DNA from: JADZAA01 sp039810485
GTDB lineage: Bacteria > Bacteroidota > Ignavibacteria > Kapaibacteriales > UBA961
NCBI GenBank assembly: GCA_039810485.1
Contig: JBDHXA010000050.1
Span: forward strand, 1 to 19,575
Direction: 5' to 3'
DNA length: 19,575 bases
A program made the translations under genes and the position numbers. A model generated the notes under the pieces. The model did no database searches. It saw only the letters and a program-made list of their open reading frames with translations, and had not been told where the DNA came from. Of the stretch, positions 16,090-19,575 are shown one piece after another (position 1 is the first letter of the stretch; each line of letters opens with the position of its first letter).

Positions 16090-17235
16090 TCACATCAATA
16101 AATTCCGGCACCGCAAAAAAAGCGTAAGCATAACCAAACGCTGATCGGCATTTCTTCGAATGGCATTCACCGCTTTTTCTGCCTCGGTAATTAATTTGAC
16201 AAATGGGGCATGTGAAAACACAGTTGCAAAACGCTCAATACTCTGTTGTTGATCAATATTAAAAATAACGGTTTTATTTCCTCCTATTGACAACACATAC
16301 GCATCGCGAAGCCACAGCATAAGCAATATAAGCATGATTTCTGTGCGATTTTTGTCTTTTTCTCCTGCAATCTTTTCCACATGCTGCAATAGTGCTATGC
16401 GATATTCATTGCGTTTAAGTGCAGCGCGAAGAGCATCAACTATATCCAACCGGTAACGCTGCATATCTTCGCTTAAAAACTCACAAGCACGCGAATAGCT
16501 GCCTTGAGCAAACGATGCTATCAATCGCGCATTTTCCGAATCAACACCTTTTCTCAGCATAATGGCCGGAATAATGTCATCATCTGAAAGTGCCGGAAAA
16601 AACAGCTGCTGACACCGAGACAAAATAGTTTGTGGCAATTGTTCGCGACGCGAAGTAGTTAGAATAAACACAATATTTTCATGCGGTTCCTCAAGCGTTT
16701 TAAGAAAAGCATTAGCCGCTTCATCGGTCATTTGATCGGCTTCTACTATAATTACAAAGCGCATTCCTTCTTGAGAGGCGCTCAAAACTACGCTTTTTTT
16801 TATATCGCGAATAGATGCAATGCGTATTTGAGTAGCATTGGCAATAGAAAAATCATGGTAAGGATTTTCAGATTTGAGTTCCAATTGTTCTCGAATTGTA
16901 ATTATTTGGTCGTCCGACAATCGAGCGAGCGGCGCATCATCACGCTCGACGCCTGAAGTTTTTCCGGCAGGTAAAGCAAATACAAAGCGAATATTAGGAT
17001 GTTCCAGCTTATTTGCCTGACGGCAAGATTTGCATTCGTTGCATGCTTCGAGCATGTCATTTGCCCGTCTTGGCTCGCTACAGTTCATCAATTTTGCGAG
17101 TTCTAAAGCGATTGCATCTTTCCCTGTGCCGGAAATTCCCCAAAAACAATAGGCATGCGCTATGCGATTTTCCAATACTGCATGCTGCAGAACAGATTTG
17201 ACACGCGTTTGACCGATGATATCAGACCAAGCCAT
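16090..17235 (-). CDS. holB: DNA polymerase III delta-prime subunit
   Basis: This 381-aa protein is the delta-prime subunit of the clamp loader, which places the beta sliding clamp on DNA. It has the AAA+ fold with a P-loop region GISGTGKD (33-40), a zinc module with Cys52, Cys65, Cys68 and Cys71 (CNECKSC), ANAFLKTLEEP with the conserved sensor region, and LSRCQ (206-210), which supplies the SRC arginine finger. The residue after the P-loop lysine is Asp instead of Thr or Ser. This is similar to GMGDDA in Escherichia coli delta-prime, which does not bind ATP, so this copy is probably structural too. The ATG at 17235 gives the usual MAWSDIIGQ N-terminus. ricT follows downstream with a gap of about 84 bases and is probably cotranscribed. 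Confidence 0.95.
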   Translation of the reverse strand: MAWSDIIGQTRVKSVLQHAVLENRIAHAYCFWGISGTGKDAIALELAKLMNCSEPRRANDMLEACNECKSCRQANKLEHPNIRFVFALPAGKTSGVERDDAPLARLSDDQIITIREQLELKSENPYHDFSIANATQIRIASIRDIKKSVVLSASQEGMRFVIIVEADQMTDEAANAFLKTLEEPHENIVFILTTSRREQLPQTILSRCQQLFFPALSDDDIIPAIMLRKGVDSENARLIASFAQGSYSRACEFLSEDMQRYRLDIVDALRAALKRNEYRIALLQHVEKIAGEKDKNRTEIMLILLMLWLRDAYVLSIGGNKTVIFNIDQQQSIERFATVFSHAPFVKLITEAEKAVNAIRRNADQRLVMLTLFLRCRNLLM

Positions 17236-17626
17236 AAATTTTAATATGTCTTTTTCTCAGCTGGCAATAAAATGAAATGTAAAATGCTTCCATACTTGAG
17301 GAAAAGCTAAAATTAGCAATTAATTCAAAATCAAAAGCACACAATCAATCTGCGGATATATTCTCAAATTACAGATATATTCACAGACAATGATAATAAA
17401 CTCGGTATTTTTGTAAACGGCAGGTTAAGCTAAGGGCGGCATTAATGAACGGCAACAAAATTCTTTATGCTCTTTGCACTCTCAAAAACACGCAGAACGC
17501 CTGCAATAGCTCGTGTCGTATGTCTATTGCTGGAAATTATGACACTAATGTTGCCGGCAGATTTTTCGAAACAGACAAATATGGAAGATATCTTTCAATG
17601 TAAAATGATGGCAAATCTGTCTGAAA
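17236..17626. other. intergenic region without a convincing gene
   Basis: This 391-base stretch lies upstream of holB and downstream of the YjfB-like gene. It holds a near-tandem direct repeat (GATATATTCTCA at 17355 and GATATATTCACA at 17374, 19 bases apart). A 51-codon plus-strand frame runs from ATG 17445 to a stop ending at 17600, with AAGGG and a TATTTTTG box upstream. No -33 box and no family resemblance support that frame, so I do not call it as a gene. The promoter for holB should also be here; TTTG, 16 bases, TAATTTTA on the minus strand is a weak candidate. Confidence 0.5.
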
Positions 17627-17851
17627 TCAAATTTTTACATCGAGCCGCTTGCCTGAATTTAATTGTTGCTGAGCAATCTGCGACGCATTTTGCTGACCTT
17701 GTACATTTTGCTGAAGCATTTGCACTAAAAGAGCTTGCGGCGAGTTTCCGTCTATTGTTTGCTTCAATACTTTCACTTGAATCGAAGGTTGTGCTTCAGT
17801 ATTGCGAGCAGCTGCTTCGAGCAGGTTCGACTGTAGTGAATTGACGTTCAT
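17627..17851 (-). CDS. YjfB-like putative motility protein
   Basis: This 74-aa protein resembles the small YjfB family (named 'putative motility protein'; function unproven). It has an N-terminal MNVNSLQSNLLEAAARN stretch, a central IQVKVLKQTIDG resembling the family's VxVLKKxxD core, a Gln-rich middle and a C-terminal GKRLDVKI like the family's G-x-x-(I/L)-D ending. It has no signal peptide or membrane segment. GGGAG at 17859-17863 is well placed before the ATG, and a full Bacteroidota-type promoter lies further upstream, which together make it a real gene. A longer plus-strand frame (17467-17844) covers the same bases but has no such signals and was rejected. The gene is divergent from the family 4 glycosyltransferase. 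No flagellar or gliding genes are in the window, so a link to motility is only the family's name. Confidence 0.7.
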   Translation of the reverse strand: MNVNSLQSNLLEAAARNTEAQPSIQVKVLKQTIDGNSPQALLVQMLQQNVQGQQNASQIAQQQLNSGKRLDVKI

Positions 17852-17886
17852 TGTTTTTCTCCCGATTCTATGTGCAAACTTTACAA

Positions 17887-17917
17887 CAAAGTTAACTGCT
17901 CTTGTCTACAAATCAAA
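17887..17917 (-). promoter_or_regulatory. Bacteroidota-type promoter for the YjfB-like gene
   Basis: On the minus strand, TTTG (17917-17914), a 19-base spacer and TAACTTTG (17894-17887) match the consensus exactly. The start site would be near 17880, leaving a leader of about 29 bases that contains the GGGAG ribosome binding site. Confidence 0.65.
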
Positions 17918-17931
17918 GGAATATTATTTAA

Positions 17932-19095
17932 ATGGCAGATAATAAACAAAAAAAAATTGTGATTCTTGGCCCCGCTCCTCCCTATCGCGGCGGCAATGCA
18001 ATGTTTATCGCGTATTTATTCAATGCGCTTAAAGAGCATTACAATGTTGTATTGTTAAATTATTCACTCTTATATCCATCCTTTCTTTTTCCCGGAGTTA
18101 CGCAATACGACGAGAGCAAAAAATCGGTGAAAGAAGTGCAAAGCGACCGAGTAATTAACTCTATTAACCCGTTCAACTGGCTGAAGGTTGCAAAAAGAAT
18201 AAAGCAAGAAAAAGCCGATCTCGTAGTGTTCGACTGGTGGAATCCATTCTTTGGACCGTGTCATCGCGTTATTTCATCGTTAATTCGGCGAATCTATTAT
18301 GGGAAAATTCTTTTTCTAACAGAAAATTTTATTTCGCATGAAGCGCGACGCATTGATCGCCTGCTTACTCATTTCGGTCTGCGCAATGCCTCGTGTTTTT
18401 TGGCGCTTTCGGCTGCAGTAGAGCACGATTTATCCGAATTGGCTGCGGGGCGCAAAATTTATCGCAGCGAACTGCCAATGTTCGACTACTCGATTGCAGG
18501 CAGCGGCTTCAATCGCGAGCAAGAGCGCAAGCGATTAGGAATTGCTCCGGATGATAATGTAATTTTATTTTTCGGCTATGTGCGAAAGTATAAGGGCTTA
18601 GACATTCTTCTTGAAGCAATGCCGGAAATTATCAAGAATATGCCGCGACTAAAATTATTGGTGGCCGGCGAATTTTACGACGACCAAGCTGCCTATGAAT
18701 CCATTGTCAACTCCAATGGAACGGCTGACAATGTGCAATTTTGGAACAAGTTTATTCCCAATGAAGATGTAGGCCGCTTTTTTGCTGCGGCAGATGTGGT
18801 TGTGCAGCCCTATCGCAGCGCTACACAGAGCGGCATTTTGAACACATCATACAGTTTTGGAGTTCCCGCCATAGTTACACGTGTTGGAGGATTGGAGCAA
18901 TATGTCGACGACGGCCTTACCGGCATTGTCGTTGAGCCGGAGTCGCCAGCGGAAATTGCAGCAGGCGTAAAGAGATTTTTTTCCTTAAAACCGCAAATAG
19001 ATTTTGCTGCAAATATTAAAGCTCGCGTCAATAAAAGTGCGTTCAACGACATTGCCTCAGTTTTTGAGAAAATTCTCGATTATTGCAACAAATAA
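17932..19095 (+). CDS. family 4 glycosyltransferase (GT-B fold)
   Basis: This 387-aa soluble or membrane-associated enzyme would transfer a sugar from a nucleotide donor to an envelope glycan or lipid. The N-terminal half opens with KKIVILGPAPPYRGGNA, the acceptor-side glycine-rich loop. The C-terminal half has FFGYVRKYKGLDILLEA, the usual start of the GT4 donor domain, then RSATQSGILNTSYSFGVPAIVTRVGGL and DDGLTGIVVEP. The usual EX7E pair is replaced here (Gln of TQSG and Asn of ILN), as in a common GT4 subgroup with the TQSG signature. The ATG at 17932 is preceded by AAAGGA about 11 bases upstream, which is a little far. No other glycan genes are directly adjacent, so the pathway is unknown; a GT-C enzyme lies some 6 kb away. 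A terminator follows downstream. Confidence 0.9.
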   Translation: MADNKQKKIVILGPAPPYRGGNAMFIAYLFNALKEHYNVVLLNYSLLYPSFLFPGVTQYDESKKSVKEVQSDRVINSINPFNWLKVAKRIKQEKADLVVFDWWNPFFGPCHRVISSLIRRIYYGKILFLTENFISHEARRIDRLLTHFGLRNASCFLALSAAVEHDLSELAAGRKIYRSELPMFDYSIAGSGFNREQERKRLGIAPDDNVILFFGYVRKYKGLDILLEAMPEIIKNMPRLKLLVAGEFYDDQAAYESIVNSNGTADNVQFWNKFIPNEDVGRFFAAADVVVQPYRSATQSGILNTSYSFGVPAIVTRVGGLEQYVDDGLTGIVVEPESPAEIAAGVKRFFSLKPQIDFAANIKARVNKSAFNDIASVFEKILDYCNK

Positions 19096-19427
19096 AATAC
19101 GGTCGTAATACTTCATAACTTCATGAATTACAAGCCAAAAATGATTTATTGAACTCATTGTGAAATGATTTTTTAATAATTGCTATCAACTGTTTTATTT
19201 TTTAATTAAATACACTTTTTAGGTGTTTCTCACATGAAAACGGGTGAAAAACATTTTAACTTTTCACCCGTTTTTTTTGCTCGAAATATTCTCATGCTTA
19301 ATGGAGCATGATCAATAATTCAAAATATTTCTTTTTGCCATAATTGTTGTGCATAACAAAAAACTCCGTTTTAATCTGCTTTGCAAACAGCTGACAGAAT
19401 AATCTGTAAAGTTTTATCCGCCAACGG
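19096..19427. other. intergenic region with terminator, no gene seen
   Basis: Apart from the intrinsic terminator at 19237-19278 this 332-base stretch is AT-rich and has no plausible coding frame. A small hairpin (TCATGCT at 19292 pairing with AGCATGA at 19305) has no T run and is not called as a terminator. It would lie downstream of the T9SS-tail remnant on the minus strand. Confidence 0.6.
19237..19278 (+). terminator. intrinsic terminator downstream of the GT4 gene
   Basis: A perfect 14-bp stem (AAAACGGGTGAAAA at 19237-19250 with TTTTCACCCGTTTT at 19261-19274) encloses a 10-base loop and is followed by a run of eight T on the plus strand. It lies about 140 bases after the glycosyltransferase stop. 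On the minus strand only four T follow the stem, so it works best for plus-strand transcripts. Confidence 0.88.
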
Positions 19428-19575
19428 TTATCTAACTTTCACAAACTTCTCTCTGTAAGTTTTTGACGGCGTTTGCAGATCTATAAAATATAATCCCGCA
19501 TCAATCCTGTCCTAAACGATTTTTATAGTTGCTCCCCTATCTTGTAGATATTAGCTTTCAAGAGGTAAAACTGCT
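19428..19575 (-). pseudogene. remnant of a T9SS C-terminal sorting domain, partial
   Basis: Reading the minus strand into the stop at 19428-19430, the last 25 codons encode IDAGLYFIDLQT followed by a segment ending REKFVKVR. This is the typical end of a type A sorting domain (usually AGLYF..L.T.....KFV.V(R/K)) that sends proteins through the type IX system. Upstream in the same frame there is a TAG at 19514-19512. A different frame inside the terminal repeat reads ANIYKIGEQL, a stop, then KSFRTG, which resembles the preceding part of the same domain. The tail therefore appears to be broken by one frameshift and one stop, both within or at the border of the inverted repeat. It may be a decayed gene, or the junction may be an assembly artefact. 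The rest of the protein lies outside the window. Confidence 0.5.
19500..19573 (-). repeat. right arm of 74-bp terminal inverted repeat
   Basis: This arm is identical, in reverse complement, to bases 1-74. The inner border is GAT followed by GCGGGA here, against GAT followed by TTCAAA on the left. It overlaps the reading frame of the T9SS tail remnant. The genes between the arms are housekeeping (purM, holB, ettA), so the arms are unlikely to bound a transposon. Confidence 0.9.

Noticed and set aside
16090..17235. Frameshift or loss of function in holB because of the altered P-loop
   Set aside because: A degenerate P-loop is normal in delta-prime subunits, and the zinc and SRC motifs are intact.
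17445..17600. 51-aa plus-strand frame with AAGGG and a TATTTTTG box upstream
   Set aside because: No -33 box, no recognisable family and no context; kept only as a note in the intergenic entry.
17467..17844. 125-aa plus-strand reading frame
   Set aside because: It overlaps the YjfB-like minus-strand gene, which has family resemblance, a ribosome binding site and a full promoter; the plus-strand frame has none of these.
1..19575. Composite transposon or integrated element bounded by the inverted repeat
   Set aside because: The content is purM, holB, ettA and other core genes, with no transposase, integrase or target-site duplication visible.
1..19575. tRNA, rRNA, CRISPR array or riboswitch
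   Set aside because: I looked in the intergenic stretches and saw no cloverleaf-like sequence, regularly spaced repeats or recognisable riboswitch core; most spacers are too short.

Overview
This is an AT-rich bacterial chromosomal segment, most likely from the FCB group (Bacteroidota, Chlorobiota, Kapabacteria and relatives). Three kinds of evidence point there. Several intergenic regions carry the Bacteroidota-type promoter pattern (TTTG or TTG, 17-20 nt spacer, TAnnTTTG). The right edge carries what looks like the C-terminal sorting signal of a type IX secretion cargo. holB sits next to a RicT/PSP1 gene, an arrangement known from Bacteroidota. The phylum is an inference; a member of the Kapabacteria or Chlorobiota would also fit, because some genes have clear Shine-Dalgarno sequences.

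Layout, left to right. Positions 1-74 are one arm of a perfect inverted repeat whose other arm is at 19500-19573. A plus-strand group follows: an AsmA-like envelope protein, a Bax-inhibitor-1/YccA membrane protein and a soluble TPR-histidine kinase (184-5560). A strong hairpin terminator at about 5640 separates these from a minus-strand pair: a stand-alone XylR_N/V4R aromatic-sensor-like protein and a 62-aa protein of unknown function that starts one base after it. Further minus-strand genes are purM (purine synthesis), a lipoprotein-like LCP-domain protein, ettA (ABC-F translation factor) and a GT-C membrane glycosyltransferase. A plus-strand pair follows, a threonine-nucleophile asparaginase/glycosylasparaginase and an overlapping BamA/D15-like outer-membrane protein. 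Next come minus-strand holB and ricT, a roughly 390-bp stretch without a convincing gene, a small YjfB-like protein (minus) and a family 4 glycosyltransferase (plus) with its own terminator. The remnant of a T9SS sorting domain runs into the right-hand repeat.

Most of the window is housekeeping and envelope biology: outer membrane and lipid handling, glycan transfer, replication clamp loading and translation control. The part least explained by known systems is the V4R pair at 5690-6491. The sensor keeps every residue known to bind phenol and zinc in MopR/DmpR, at identical spacing, but has no output domain, and it is tightly coupled to an unrecognised small protein. The inverted repeat at the window ends and the broken T9SS tail beside it are the second point of interest. 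They probably mark a dispersed repeat that ended assembly on both sides, but a real inversion or an assembly artefact cannot be excluded from sequence alone.
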